Counted from the stretch's first letter, positions 8,484 to 19,165 are shown. The stretch: 64,000 nt of DNA from Bacteroidota bacterium (GCA_021825585.1 JAKAGT010000004.1:124001-188000), one strand, 5' to 3'. Numbers and translations: made by a program. The notes: generated by a model not told the origin, from the sequence alone.

Positions 8484-10469
8484 TTATTTCATTACTACCA
8501 TCTTGTTTGTGGCCGTGAAGTCGCCGGCTATCAGTTTATAGAAATAAACTCCGCTGGGCAGCCTTCCGGCACCTCCACCGGCGGAGTTTGCACCTTCGAT
8601 GGAGAATGTGACGGTGTAGTATCCGGGACTCTGGCGCTGGTTGACCAGTGTCGCCACTTCCCTGCCGAGTATATCGTAGACTTTCAAGGTGACGTTGCTG
8701 ACTGCCGGCAGCTGATAGCTGATAATTGTCGTGGGATTGAACGGATTCGGATAATTCTGCATCAACGAAAAATCAGCCGGCACAGTCGCATCCTTCCCGG
8801 CTATCCCGGTCGCACTTCCTTCTGTGCGGAAGTTCAGCACAAATGCATCTCCGGCGGTGCTGTCCTTATTCCCGTCGAGGAATACACCGTCTGCGGAGGC
8901 GGCAGTCCCTTCGAACCGAAGGACGAAATCCGTACCATATGGAAGTTTCGATTTCGGAGTGAAGGTGACGGTCGTGTTGTTGGTGGTGAACGACAGCGTT
9001 CCATCAATCGGAGGTGTTATGGAGAAAGAGGCGCGCACGGATGCGGTATCCATCGGTTTAGAAAACCGAGCGCCTATTACGCCTGACGCCGAATACGAAG
9101 TGTCATTGTTGGAGGGTTTCGCAAAAACGACGTACGGCGCGATCGCAGCTTCGGTAGTGAAGGAAAGCATGAACGGATCGCCCCCGGTGCTGTCGCCGTT
9201 TCCATCGATGAAAAAGCCGGTCACAGATTCAGCCGAACCGGCTATAGTTACATTATAAGTCGTCAGATGGTCAAAATGGGTCGACGGCGTAAAGGACATT
9301 GTCCTGAAGTTGTCTTTCCAGGCAATCGATCCGCTTACCGGCGGGAGGATTGAGAAAGCGCTTTCCACCGATGCAGTATCCATCGTCTTGGTGAAGGAAA
9401 TATTGATTGAAGAAATTGCGTTCACTTTCTGCGCGTTGCGTACCGGAGAAGTGGACGCGACGACAGGCGGCAGCAGCGACTCCAGGACATGGTCCACAAA
9501 CTTCACCTCGCCCTTCGCCACCACCACGTCTACCGTATCGCTTGAATACCCCACAGTCTCATAGACTATCTTGTGACTTCCGGAGGCGAGCGAGTCAAAC
9601 AGGTAGTAGCCGTTATTGTAGTTGTCGCCGGAAAACACCCTGTTTTCCGGAAGAAGGACGACTTTCGTTGCGTTTACCGGTTTCCCGTTGTCGCTGTTCG
9701 TCTGGATCCCCGCAACGATGGCGAACGTGTCCAGCGGCACGCCATAATACTGGAGAAAGGCGTTCAGGATTCCGTATGCTTCCATCTTCCGGTACGAATT
9801 GTTCATCAGCCGGCGGGTCTCGGGATAGTAATCGTGGAACGAGCCTTCGGAAAGCTCGCCGGGCATCGACAACCCGCGGAGAACACCGAGGTTGAAACCG
9901 CCGTTTGGACCGCCGTAGAACGTGTAGTCGAGATACACTCCCGGTTTTCCGCTGATGTTGCCGCCTGAAGACTGCGTCCTGTCTTTTGCCCTGATATTGC
10001 TGTATATGAGCGATGACATGTCGATCGCCGCGGGAGAGGCCGCCTGCCTTGTAGCAATGTCTTCCTTGATCAAAACCATCGTGTAATTGGTCGATGTGTT
10101 ATTGCCGCCGGTCGCGTTGCTGTGAATTGAATGAAACCAGTCGACGTTGTTTTGGTTCGCCAGTGTCCAGCGTGCCGTCAGGCTCGGCTCATCGGCGTCG
10201 TTCGGATAGTCGTTGGTGTAGCGCGTCAGAATGACTGTTGCTCCGTGAGATTCCAGCATCGTTTTCAGGAGCAGCGCTTTCTGGAAATTGCTCTCAGATT
10301 CCCAGAAATCAGTTCCCGGATCGGGAACAACATGCCTATCGGTGACTTCACTGTGCCCGCCGTGACCGGGGTCGATGCAGAACTTCAGACCCGAAAGATC
10401 GCTTCGCTGGGCAAAGCCCGGCGCATATGCCAGCAGAATGACCGTCGAAATCAATAGGAGGCGTCTCAT
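8484..10469 (-). CDS. N-acetylmuramoyl-L-alanine amidase (Amidase_3) with Big_5-like repeats and T9SS CTD
   Basis: GLKFCIDPGHGGHSE.. amidase_3; two SINISFTKTMDTASV-type repeats; NYPNPFNPTT..KMVVMK. ATG overlaps the upstream stop (TGATG). Confidence 0.85.
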   Translation of the reverse strand: MRRLLLISTVILLAYAPGFAQRSDLSGLKFCIDPGHGGHSEVTDRHVVPDPGTDFWESESNFQKALLLKTMLESHGATVILTRYTNDYPNDADEPSLTARWTLANQNNVDWFHSIHSNATGGNNTSTNYTMVLIKEDIATRQAASPAAIDMSSLIYSNIRAKDRTQSSGGNISGKPGVYLDYTFYGGPNGGFNLGVLRGLSMPGELSEGSFHDYYPETRRLMNNSYRKMEAYGILNAFLQYYGVPLDTFAIVAGIQTNSDNGKPVNATKVVLLPENRVFSGDNYNNGYYLFDSLASGSHKIVYETVGYSSDTVDVVVAKGEVKFVDHVLESLLPPVVASTSPVRNAQKVNAISSINISFTKTMDTASVESAFSILPPVSGSIAWKDNFRTMSFTPSTHFDHLTTYNVTIAGSAESVTGFFIDGNGDSTGGDPFMLSFTTEAAIAPYVVFAKPSNNDTSYSASGVIGARFSKPMDTASVRASFSITPPIDGTLSFTTNNTTVTFTPKSKLPYGTDFVLRFEGTAASADGVFLDGNKDSTAGDAFVLNFRTEGSATGIAGKDATVPADFSLMQNYPNPFNPTTIISYQLPAVSNVTLKVYDILGREVATLVNQRQSPGYYTVTFSIEGANSAGGGAGRLPSGVYFYKLIAGDFTATNKMVVMK

Positions 10470-11383
10470 CACTTGCCCTCCTCAGAATAGGTAATCACGT
10501 AGATGTCACCGCTCAACGAACTGCAAACTATCTTATTCTCAACAGGCGAACATGAGGGAAAAAGCTCTATGACATCGTCGGTATTGGTCAGCCGAACCGT
10601 CCTGGCTCCGTCGGCCGACACGCAGTAGATTTCCGAGCTGAGGATCGTATGGCCGTCATCCCTGTCGTCGGTGTACACGATCCATTTCCCGTCGCGAGCC
10701 CAGACCGGGTTGTCTTTCCTTCCGAGCGTCTCGATCACGTTTCCATCAAGATCCGAGATGAATGCGCCGCGGTCCATATCATAAGCTAAAATCTTCGTAC
10801 CGTCGGGTGAGAGCGACGGCCAGATGTAGCTGCCGTTCCCGAGCGGATCGAGAGTAACCTCCCTTCCATCCTTCAATATGACGATCTTCGTGTTCACGAT
10901 TCCCAGCAGCGTTACACCCGCCGATAAATCTGACGACACCGACTTAGTGACCTTGCCGTTCTTCATATAGACTACGGATGAATGGAGAAACGCCGGGAGT
11001 GACACGCTTTCGCCTCTTTCGAGGACTTTAGCAACGCCGGAGGAGAGATCCTGTGTAACCAGTTCCTGCGTGCGCATCGGAGATGCTTCATTCAGCGTCC
11101 GCCGGTAAGAAATCGTTTTCCCGTCACTCGAAATCGCGAAACCGAAACCCGACCTCGGGGCATCGGTTATTTTGCGGACCGATTTCCCCGCAACGCTGTA
11201 GTCCCAGATACCGTTGAAGCCTGCGGTCGTGAAATAAATATGCGCGCCGTCCGGCGAAAACACCGGCTGACTCCATTCCAGATTGTCACCCAAGGGCAAC
11301 TTCTCAACAGCAACAGGATGCATTTGCCCGAAAAGTGGTACTGCAAAAATTAAACTGCTCAACAAGATGAAGAGACTTTTCAT
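10469..11383 (-). CDS. TolB/PD40-like beta-propeller protein
   Basis: WSQPVFSPDGAHIYFTT, PSLSPDGTKILAYD, PVWARDGKWIVYTDDRDDG repeats. Confidence 0.75.
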   Translation of the reverse strand: MKSLFILLSSLIFAVPLFGQMHPVAVEKLPLGDNLEWSQPVFSPDGAHIYFTTAGFNGIWDYSVAGKSVRKITDAPRSGFGFAISSDGKTISYRRTLNEASPMRTQELVTQDLSSGVAKVLERGESVSLPAFLHSSVVYMKNGKVTKSVSSDLSAGVTLLGIVNTKIVILKDGREVTLDPLGNGSYIWPSLSPDGTKILAYDMDRGAFISDLDGNVIETLGRKDNPVWARDGKWIVYTDDRDDGHTILSSEIYCVSADGARTVRLTNTDDVIELFPSCSPVENKIVCSSLSGDIYVITYSEEGK

Positions 11384-11614
11384 TCTTTAATCCTCCGCAT
11401 ACAGCCCTGATTTTTAAATTGCAATCTGATGAAAACATTTGCTGCGCTTAATCCTGCCGGTCCGGGCAGAACAACCGCCCCTTCATGCACGACTTTCAAA
11501 TAAAACAGACAGGTTTGTTCCTGTATCTCTGCACGCGACGCCCGCAGCAAAACGGGAACCTTCGCGCCATGCCCCACACACGAGCATCGGAATCCGATCC
11601 GCGGGGTTAAGCTG

Positions 11615-11649
11615 GATCCCGGCCCTCAACAGGATTTCGAGCCGGGATC
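11615..11649. other. Intergenic hairpin
   Basis: GATCCCGGC..GCCGGGATC perfect 9-bp inverted repeat, no U-tract. Confidence 0.45.
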
Positions 11650-11722
11650 GGATTTATTACTCATTGCTGCCAGATCGACACTCCTGTCAAAGAGCTGCCG
11701 GACTTTCCTTGAACCGGCAAAG

Positions 11723-14098
11723 TCATTTCAACATCAACATTTTCCTGGTCGCAACGTGAGTTCCTGCATCCAGCCTGTAAAAATAGACTCCGGTCGGAAG
11801 TCTGCTTGCATCGAACGTGACATTGTGCATTCCGGGACTCTGATGGCCGTTGACCAGCGTCGCGACCTCTCTCCCGAGAATATCATAAACCTTCAGCGTA
11901 ACAAAGCTCGATTCCGAAAGCTGGTAGCTTATCTCCGTAGTCGGATTGAACGGATTTGGATAGTTCTGCATCAGACTGAACTGGGTCGGCGTTCCGCTGC
12001 TCAAAGCCACCCACGTCGGCACCTCAGTCCTGAACTTCCACGCGTTCGACCACAGACTGAAACCGTATTCATTCCCGGCGCTTATCCTCCAGCTGTAGAT
12101 GGTATTGCCGGCGAGCGAATCTGAAACCGTGAAGGAGGTATCCGGAGGATTCACCTGGTTCGAAGTAATCGCCGTATCAAGGACCATCGAACTGAAACCG
12201 ACTCCTTTAGTCAGTTGCAGTCTGTATTTAGTTGTGGTCCCGCTTGGATGCCATGAAAATTGTGGAAGCAATGTCACTCCGGTCTTGAGACTGTCGGGCC
12301 CTGCAAGCACCGGTGCAACCGGAAATGCAGTGGTGAACGACCATTCATCCGAGAACGTGCTCGTCCCGCCCGCATTCGAAGCGGAGACCTTCCAAAAGTA
12401 TTTCTGCTGGCCGCTCATCCCCGTCGTCACGAAGTCTGTGTCGGCAACCCCCGTTTGATTCACCAGCAAGTTGGAGCTGAATGTTGAATCAGTTGAAACC
12501 TGCAGGTTGTAGGATGCGGTAACCGGCGAGCGCTTCCACTGCAGGACGGTCGTATCGCGTCCGTATATGAAACTGTTGGATGGATATGCCAGCAATGGGA
12601 CCGATGGATGGTAGACGGCGATGAGGCTCCCCATCTGGCTTTCGTTCCAATTCCGGTCCAGCGCAGTCGCCGCGTAATAATAGGGGCCGCTTCCGGAAGG
12701 GACGGGGAGATTGACGCTTGCTGTATCATACACCGACACTATCCCCTGCGGGCCATTCACATCCTGCACAGAGAGGGTCGGATGGTCGAACCTGTAGACG
12801 ACGTAGCGGACCGCGGTATCGGTTCCGATGACGGCAGGAGAATCCCATGAGAGCGCCGCCGTCCCCGTCCTCGTTTCAGCGTACTGCACATTCGTCGGAG
12901 CGTTTGGCGGGACGGTGCCCTTCCAGGCCATTGACGGTACCAAAGCCGGATAACGATAGTAGTATTGTTTGAGCGAATCCGCGAAACTGCCAAAATTGCC
13001 GGTAAGACTGTTAGTACTGAAGTAGATGCTTCCAGCCACATTCCCATTTGCCCTGTCCTGCCGTATATGCCTCTCCATTTCGCCGCTGGCCCAGGCCGTA
13101 ATCCGGTAAGCCGCCTGCCCCACATACAGGTCCCTGCCGTTTGCTGCAATGGAGTCTGCCCACCAGGGCATCAGCTTGGCATAATCCTGTCCGCCGCCAT
13201 TCGGCCAGTACAACTGCGGCGCGAGGTAATCGACAGTCCGCTGATGGAGCCACGCCATGGCGTCGGCATAAAGAGTGCCGTAAGCATCCAGACCACTTAT
13301 CCCGGACGGGTAACCGGGTCTCCAGATTCCGAACGGCGATATGCCGAATTTCACCCAGGGCTTCACCGCCTCTATGCTGTCGTGGACCTCTTTCACGAAC
13401 AGGTTGACGTTGTCGCGCCGCCAGTCTCCGATGTTCGTGAATCCGCGGTTGTACATTCTGAAAGTCGCAGTGTCCTGAGTGGTTATTCCTTCGTATGGAT
13501 AGAAGTAGTCGTCGAAATGTATGCCGTCAACATCGTATCTCCTGACGATGTCCATGATGACCGAAGTTATATAGTCACGAACAGCGGGTATTCCAGGGTT
13601 CAAAATTTTGAGACTGCCGAATGTGAGAATCCAATCAGGATGCCTGACGCTCACGTGTGTCGAGTCCAGAGTGTAATTCCCGACTTTCATCACCGCACGA
13701 TACGGATTTATCCAGGCGTGCAGCTCCATTCCCCGCGCGTGTGCCTGCTGGATCGCAAACTGAAGCGGGTCATAGTAAGGCGACGGCGGCTGACCCTGCT
13801 TCCCGGTCAGCCAATAGGACCACGGCTCGAAGCTCGACTGATAAAGAGCATCGCACTCAGGTCTGATCTGAAAAAAGGCCGCGTTTATACCCATCGCCTT
13901 AAGCTGGTCGAATATTGAAATCAACTGCGCTTGCTGTTGCGCGACTGGCATTCCCGGCTGTGACGGCCAGTCGATATTTGCAACGGTGGCAATCCATGCC
14001 CCGCGGAATTCGCGCTTCGGCGCGTCGGTAGTCTGTGCCGCAGAAACCCCGATGCCGAATAAGACTGAAGTAACTAAAACTATGGCATACGACTTCAT
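11723..14098 (-). CDS. Family-10-like glycosyl hydrolase (GHL10/DUF187-type) with FnIII domains and T9SS CTD
   Basis: REFRGAWIATVANIDWPSQPG..GMELHAWINPYRA..YDVDGIHFDDYFYP; NYPNPFNPTTEISYQL..KMLMLK. Confidence 0.88.
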   Translation of the reverse strand: MKSYAIVLVTSVLFGIGVSAAQTTDAPKREFRGAWIATVANIDWPSQPGMPVAQQQAQLISIFDQLKAMGINAAFFQIRPECDALYQSSFEPWSYWLTGKQGQPPSPYYDPLQFAIQQAHARGMELHAWINPYRAVMKVGNYTLDSTHVSVRHPDWILTFGSLKILNPGIPAVRDYITSVIMDIVRRYDVDGIHFDDYFYPYEGITTQDTATFRMYNRGFTNIGDWRRDNVNLFVKEVHDSIEAVKPWVKFGISPFGIWRPGYPSGISGLDAYGTLYADAMAWLHQRTVDYLAPQLYWPNGGGQDYAKLMPWWADSIAANGRDLYVGQAAYRITAWASGEMERHIRQDRANGNVAGSIYFSTNSLTGNFGSFADSLKQYYYRYPALVPSMAWKGTVPPNAPTNVQYAETRTGTAALSWDSPAVIGTDTAVRYVVYRFDHPTLSVQDVNGPQGIVSVYDTASVNLPVPSGSGPYYYAATALDRNWNESQMGSLIAVYHPSVPLLAYPSNSFIYGRDTTVLQWKRSPVTASYNLQVSTDSTFSSNLLVNQTGVADTDFVTTGMSGQQKYFWKVSASNAGGTSTFSDEWSFTTAFPVAPVLAGPDSLKTGVTLLPQFSWHPSGTTTKYRLQLTKGVGFSSMVLDTAITSNQVNPPDTSFTVSDSLAGNTIYSWRISAGNEYGFSLWSNAWKFRTEVPTWVALSSGTPTQFSLMQNYPNPFNPTTEISYQLSESSFVTLKVYDILGREVATLVNGHQSPGMHNVTFDASRLPTGVYFYRLDAGTHVATRKMLMLK

Positions 14099-14265
14099 CT
14101 GTTATCCCTCTGACTTTTTGCGAATATGGTGAAGCAAGGTGCTGCGGAAGGTTTGACTGACGAACGGGCATCCCCTGATTGGCTGCCCGCCCGTATTATG
14201 AATAAGTTACGAAAATATTCCGGTCATATGCCAGAGGAGGCAATGTGCGACTCACCCCAGCACAA

Positions 14266-14296
14266 CCTGCGACTCACCTTTAAGGTGAGTCGCAGG
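14266..14296. other. 31-nt near-perfect palindrome in 3' intergenic region
   Basis: CCTGCGACTCACCTT-T-AAGGTGAGTCGCAGG, preceded by a partial direct copy (TGCGACTCACC). Confidence 0.7.
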
Positions 14297-14310
14297 TCAA
14301 TCAAATGTCG

Positions 14311-15948
14311 TTATTTAAGAAGCACCATCTTCTTTGTCATCGACGTGCCTTTGGAGCGGACCGTGTAAAAGTATATGCCGCTCGGCAGGTCGCTCGCGTT
14401 GAAAGTCACGGAATGAGTCCCCGCCGCCTGACGTTCATTTACCAATGTTGCTACTTCTCTGCCAAGTATATCGTAAATCTTAAGTGTCACGAAGCCGTTG
14501 GCTGACAGCTGATAGCTAATAGCTGTTGATGGATTGAACGGGTTTGGATAATTCTGATAGAGTGCATAGGTCTTCTGAACATCGGCGGTTGCTGAGACAG
14601 CATTCAAGGCGCTTCCCGAACTCCCTGTGTACCTCACTACAGCGAACCCGTAAAGGTCGTAGAAGTTATTATATAATGATGCGCCTGCAGCGACTATTTT
14701 ACCGTCGCTTTGTATGGCTACCGAGTAAGCTTTATCATCCCCAAGACCTGCTACTGCGGTAGTAACTATTCCATCTGTGCCGAAAGTTTTGTCTAAGCTT
14801 CCATCCGTATCGTAGCGCGCCAGAGCAAACAAATACTGCTGTGATGTGTTTTCAGAATGCCCGGCGGCAACAATCTTTCCGTCGCTCTGGATTGCTATTG
14901 AATGGATATCATCGTCCGAAGATCCTACTGCAGTAGCAACAACCCCCTTTGTACCGAAGGAATTGTCCAATGTACCGTTAGAATTATAACGGGCCAATGT
15001 AAATTCATACTGGCTATTCAGGTAGGACGTTCCTGCCGTAACAATCTTTCCGTCGCTTTGCAGCGCAACCGAATTGTCGTAATCCTCACCGCTAATAGAA
15101 GTGATAACAATTCCATTTGTACCGAAAGTGTTATCCAGGCTACCGTCGGAATTATAACGGGCCAGCGCAAAACCGCCGTATGAATACCCGGAGACAATAA
15201 TCTTGCCGTCGCTCTGAACAGCTAACGAATGTATCTCATCTTCTTCGGGTGAATTAGCGCTTGGAAGCGCAGCGGTTGTTACAATTCCCTTCGTGCCGAA
15301 AGTGTTGTCCAAGCTTCCATCGACGTTGTAGCGAGCTAAAGCAAAAACATAGGTGTCCCCGTTGGATAGAGATCCTTTGTACGAATATCCTGCTGCAATA
15401 ATTTTCCCGTCTTTTTGAATTACCGTCGAAAATATTTCATCATCAGATGAGCCTATTGCGGTAGTTACGATTCCGTTTGTGCCGAACGTGCTGTCCAGGC
15501 TGCCGTTGGTATTGTATCGTATCAAGGTGAAGACACGCTGACTGCCGGCACTCCCGGTTGAAGAATAGCCGGCGGCAATTATCTTTCCATCGGATTGAAT
15601 TGCCGAAGAAAAAGCTCTCGAATCCGTATTTGAACCTCCGATTCCAGTCGTTACTGTGCCGTTAGTTCCGAAGGTACTGTCCAAAGTTCCATTTGCGACA
15701 AAGCGGGCAAGAGCGAAAGTATATTCATTGCTGTATGGAGAATAGGCAAATCCGGCCGCAATAATTTTTCCATCACCTTGTATGACCACGGAATTAGCTT
15801 CATCATTCCCGGAGGAGCCTATATATATTACAACTCCACCGCTGCCTGCAAAAGTGGTATCAAGTTGTCCATCCTGTGCATAGACAACGCGGGACAACAG
15901 GCATGAAAGAGTCCCAACTAAATAACAGATCGCTATTTTGCTTCTCAT
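14311..15948 (-). CDS. Delta-60 repeat protein with T9SS CTD
   Basis: Repeated ~50-60 aa unit 'VAIQSDGKIVAAGYS..FALARYNSDGSLDNTFGTNGIVTT'; CTD NYPNPFNPSTAISYQL..KKMVLLK. Confidence 0.9.
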   Translation of the reverse strand: MRSKIAICYLVGTLSCLLSRVVYAQDGQLDTTFAGSGGVVIYIGSSGNDEANSVVIQGDGKIIAAGFAYSPYSNEYTFALARFVANGTLDSTFGTNGTVTTGIGGSNTDSRAFSSAIQSDGKIIAAGYSSTGSAGSQRVFTLIRYNTNGSLDSTFGTNGIVTTAIGSSDDEIFSTVIQKDGKIIAAGYSYKGSLSNGDTYVFALARYNVDGSLDNTFGTKGIVTTAALPSANSPEEDEIHSLAVQSDGKIIVSGYSYGGFALARYNSDGSLDNTFGTNGIVITSISGEDYDNSVALQSDGKIVTAGTSYLNSQYEFTLARYNSNGTLDNSFGTKGVVATAVGSSDDDIHSIAIQSDGKIVAAGHSENTSQQYLFALARYDTDGSLDKTFGTDGIVTTAVAGLGDDKAYSVAIQSDGKIVAAGASLYNNFYDLYGFAVVRYTGSSGSALNAVSATADVQKTYALYQNYPNPFNPSTAISYQLSANGFVTLKIYDILGREVATLVNERQAAGTHSVTFNASDLPSGIYFYTVRSKGTSMTKKMVLLK

Positions 15949-16019
15949 GGTAACACCTCTTTTGTCTTATATAATCCACCTTGAGTGGCTTATATCGTGC
16001 ATTAAGATGAATAGAGCAT

Positions 16020-16112
16020 TCACCCCGGTATCTTGAGCCTCAACTGGTCCGGACGCGGGTCGAGTAGATCTACCGCCTTTCGAAGAACTATTCGGACAAT
16101 CGAAGTGAGCAT
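16020..16112 (-). CDS. Possible 30-aa small ORF with strong Shine-Dalgarno
   Basis: GAGGAGGtacagtg-ATG; translation MLTSIVRIVLRKAVDLLDPRPDQLRLKIPG*. Not in supplied ORF track. Confidence 0.35.
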   Translation of the reverse strand: MLTSIVRIVLRKAVDLLDPRPDQLRLKIPG

Positions 16113-16148
16113 CACTGTACCTCCTCATTTTGGCGGGATGGTTTGAGA

Positions 16149-18491
16149 CTATTTAATAACCATTAACTTCTTCACATCACTGAAATTCCCGGCAGTTATT
16201 CTATAAAAATATGCTCCGCTGGGCAAATTGCCCGCATTGAATTCCACTGAATGAGTGCCGGCAGTCTGACGTTCGTTCACCAAAGTCGCCACTTCTCTTC
16301 CAAGGATATCGTACACTTTTAGTGTCACTTGGCTGAGGGCAGACAACTGATAGCTGATGACTGTAGTAGGATTGAACGGATTAGGATAGTTTTGAGACAG
16401 GCCAAAAGAGACTGGTTGAGATGGCCTTTCGGCAATACCTGTAATTTCTCCGTTGACTTGTATGTCGTCGACATATATGGCTCCTCCGGTGAGCAAAGCC
16501 GAGGAAAGACGTTTCACCGCAAACCCGCTCAATGTGCTTGTAGCGGTATCAGACGCTGCCCGCCACATACCTACGAACTTCCAGCCGTACCAGTCTATCG
16601 TGTCGACAGGGACGACTTTCTGCGGCGCAGAGCCGAACACATAGTCAAGCTGATTACCGCTGTCGTCTCCAAACACCCACATCCCAAGAGAATACGAGCC
16701 GCTTACGTCAAATCCCTGAGTGTTCTCAGCTTCACAGATAGCATTGGCATTCGTAGTGTCGAAGGCATACTGAAGACCGCCTGCGTAGTTTCCATCGTAT
16801 TTCTTAGTAGTTTCAAAAGAGAAACTCGTCGAAGCGGTATCAACTCCAATTGTACCCTGGCCAACCGGAGCGAGAGTCCACAGGTTTGAAGGCGACTCAA
16901 AACCTTCTACTATTGAGCCGCCCGAAGCTTCCACGGTGTCAATCTTGAAAGTAGTGGAATACGTCGTCTTCGATTGGTTGCCGTAATAGTCGGTTACACC
17001 CGGAGAAACGGAGGCGGTGTATTTCATTCCGGGCGTAAGGGCAAGCGCCGAACGAAAAGCCGCGAGGGTCAGGTTGTTCGAAGTAACCTGGAACATATCT
17101 CTGGCAAGAGTGATTTTTTTTCCGGTCGAGTCGACGAATGAGAGATGTGATACGACCGAGTTATAATTGACCGGTTTATTAATTATAAACTCGAAGTACG
17201 TATGGGCAACTGAGGTGCCTCCGTTGCTCGGCGAAACAGCCAAGAGTATCGGCGGCAGAGTATCGATGGGAACGGTCGTAAATTCATAAGAAAAAGGCGT
17301 GTCGAAATGTATTCCAAGCAAGGTCGCGGCGGAAGTGTCTATCGTTATCGTGTACTTCGTAGACCAACCGAGGAGTGTATCGGGAGAGAAGGTCCACTCT
17401 GTAAAGTCCGGGTTCATTGTAAGCTTCCCGTTTACCTGCGGACTTACCTTGAAAGCCCCAAAGACGCTTGCCGCGTCCATCGGTGTATTGAAACTGACTT
17501 TGATGCTGTCGTACGCCGGCACATTTGCGATCGCCGATGGCATTGAGATTGAGGCCTGGGGGGTCGGCGGAGGGCCGTTCACCCAACTGGCGGCGTAATC
17601 GCTCCAGTTCATCGATGACATGCCATCGTAGTCCCAAAGGCTCACGCCGACATAACTGACGCTTTGGCACAGGCTGCAGAATTGTTGGATGTCGCCGTAG
17701 TGCATCTGGTAACTGGTCTCGCCCTGACTCTGACTGTTTTCACAACCGATCGGCACAATTGGTTTGATCGCGCTGAGGTAGCCCTGATTTATCCATATCT
17801 GTTCCCATGACTCGAAATCATTTTTCATCGCGTTGAATTCCTGTGACACGGTTGTCGGTCTCAACGCCCAGTAAGCCTGGGGCATGTTGGCATCACAGCT
17901 GCTGAGGAACGTGGTCCAAGGCATCGGTTGACCTGTGACCCTGGCAAACGATGTGAGTGCAACGAAGCTGTTTGGATGAACCGTTCTGACGGCGCTCAAA
18001 TATTGAGCCGCGACTGCGGTCATGCCGGACGCTTCAAACTCCGCTTCTGCATCGATAATGAATCCATCTATGCCGGGTATGTCGAGTATCCCGTTTGTAA
18101 CATCGGCCTCAGTTGCCAGGGTACCGGTACCACTCCACATGCTCTTGCCATATACATACTGCCAGCCGTAAACTTTTATTCCGTTGTTGTGAAAGGTGTC
18201 TATTACGCTTGCAAACCCGCCATACTGCGAAGCCCAGGAATAAAGATTTTCGCCGGGTCTGTCCCAGGGACTGTTGCTGTCTCCCAATTTCACTGCGACC
18301 CAGGTAACACCCGCCGACTTCAGCCTGGAAATAACCGTATCTAAGTTTCCGTTTTCTTCCGTCCAGATTTGCCAAATCCACATGCCTTTGCCAGTAGTAG
18401 GTATCGCCGCATAAGCTGAAAGGGTTTGGAATAGTAGGAAGGATAGAAGCAAACTAAATGTTCGTAGCGATCGCATTTCAAACCTCTTCAC
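16149..18491 (-). CDS. Secreted TIM-barrel glycosidase-like protein with Big_5-like domains and T9SS CTD
   Basis: GKGMWIWQIWTEENGNLDTVISRLKSAGVTWVAVKLGD..GIDGFIIDAEAEF; NYPNPFNPTTVISYQL..KKLMVIK. Confidence 0.7.
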   Translation of the reverse strand: MKRFEMRSLRTFSLLLSFLLFQTLSAYAAIPTTGKGMWIWQIWTEENGNLDTVISRLKSAGVTWVAVKLGDSNSPWDRPGENLYSWASQYGGFASVIDTFHNNGIKVYGWQYVYGKSMWSGTGTLATEADVTNGILDIPGIDGFIIDAEAEFEASGMTAVAAQYLSAVRTVHPNSFVALTSFARVTGQPMPWTTFLSSCDANMPQAYWALRPTTVSQEFNAMKNDFESWEQIWINQGYLSAIKPIVPIGCENSQSQGETSYQMHYGDIQQFCSLCQSVSYVGVSLWDYDGMSSMNWSDYAASWVNGPPPTPQASISMPSAIANVPAYDSIKVSFNTPMDAASVFGAFKVSPQVNGKLTMNPDFTEWTFSPDTLLGWSTKYTITIDTSAATLLGIHFDTPFSYEFTTVPIDTLPPILLAVSPSNGGTSVAHTYFEFIINKPVNYNSVVSHLSFVDSTGKKITLARDMFQVTSNNLTLAAFRSALALTPGMKYTASVSPGVTDYYGNQSKTTYSTTFKIDTVEASGGSIVEGFESPSNLWTLAPVGQGTIGVDTASTSFSFETTKKYDGNYAGGLQYAFDTTNANAICEAENTQGFDVSGSYSLGMWVFGDDSGNQLDYVFGSAPQKVVPVDTIDWYGWKFVGMWRAASDTATSTLSGFAVKRLSSALLTGGAIYVDDIQVNGEITGIAERPSQPVSFGLSQNYPNPFNPTTVISYQLSALSQVTLKVYDILGREVATLVNERQTAGTHSVEFNAGNLPSGAYFYRITAGNFSDVKKLMVIK

Positions 18492-18505
18492 GTTTTCGCA
18501 AGAGC

Positions 18506-19165
18506 CTATTTCGTTACAGAAAAGGACCTGAGTATCTCGTTGAAACTCCTGACATAGCTGTTTGTTGTGTCGTGCAACGCGCCTATCAATCTGGCCCTTA
18601 TCTGTTCCTCCGGGATCGGGCTGCCGTTTACGATCTCTCCGGGCTTCGGAGTGAAAAAATCATGCTCGAGCGATACTACGTAGTATTGCCCGTTGTGCAG
18701 AGCATAGCAATTGATGACGGTTTCCCACTGGCCCATTCCTGCGTAGACTGCCCAGTAATCCCGCGCAAACTCAAGCCCGTTGACATTAACTGAATCTCCC
18801 TGCACGCGATCCGACGCGGTCACCGCACTGCTCCCTTGTTCGAAGTAGTATCGCCCACCATAGGTACCAGGGAGATAAACAAACGGCTGTTGAGCGACAA
18901 AGATATGCACCCTGCTCCCATTGCTCGTCTGGTCTGCCGAAGAAGGCAGATTTATCACAAACTCACCCGTGCTGCGTTGAACCAACGTCCCCTGATATTG
19001 AACCTTAAACCCATAAGCCTGATCCGAATACACGTTGAAACGCACACTGCCGGACTCTTTGTTCTGTCCGGACGGAGATTCGGTTCCTTCGGATGCCACC
19101 GCCGCCGTTTCGGACAACAATACGATCATGCTGCCCGCAACGCATAGAAGTCTGGTCCACTTCAT
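18506..19165 (-). CDS. Hypothetical secreted protein
   Basis: Signal-peptide-like N-terminus; no family recognised. Confidence 0.65.
   Translation of the reverse strand: MKWTRLLCVAGSMIVLLSETAAVASEGTESPSGQNKESGSVRFNVYSDQAYGFKVQYQGTLVQRSTGEFVINLPSSADQTSNGSRVHIFVAQQPFVYLPGTYGGRYYFEQGSSAVTASDRVQGDSVNVNGLEFARDYWAVYAGMGQWETVINCYALHNGQYYVVSLEHDFFTPKPGEIVNGSPIPEEQIRARLIGALHDTTNSYVRSFNEILRSFSVTK

Noticed and set aside
12965-13918. 317-aa plus-strand ORF
   Set aside because: Antisense shadow inside the GHL10-type glycosidase; no recognisable protein signature.
14311-15948. Internal DNA repeats as a minisatellite/CRISPR
   Set aside because: Explained by delta-60 protein repeats (IQSDGKIVAAG..LDNTFGTNGIVTT).
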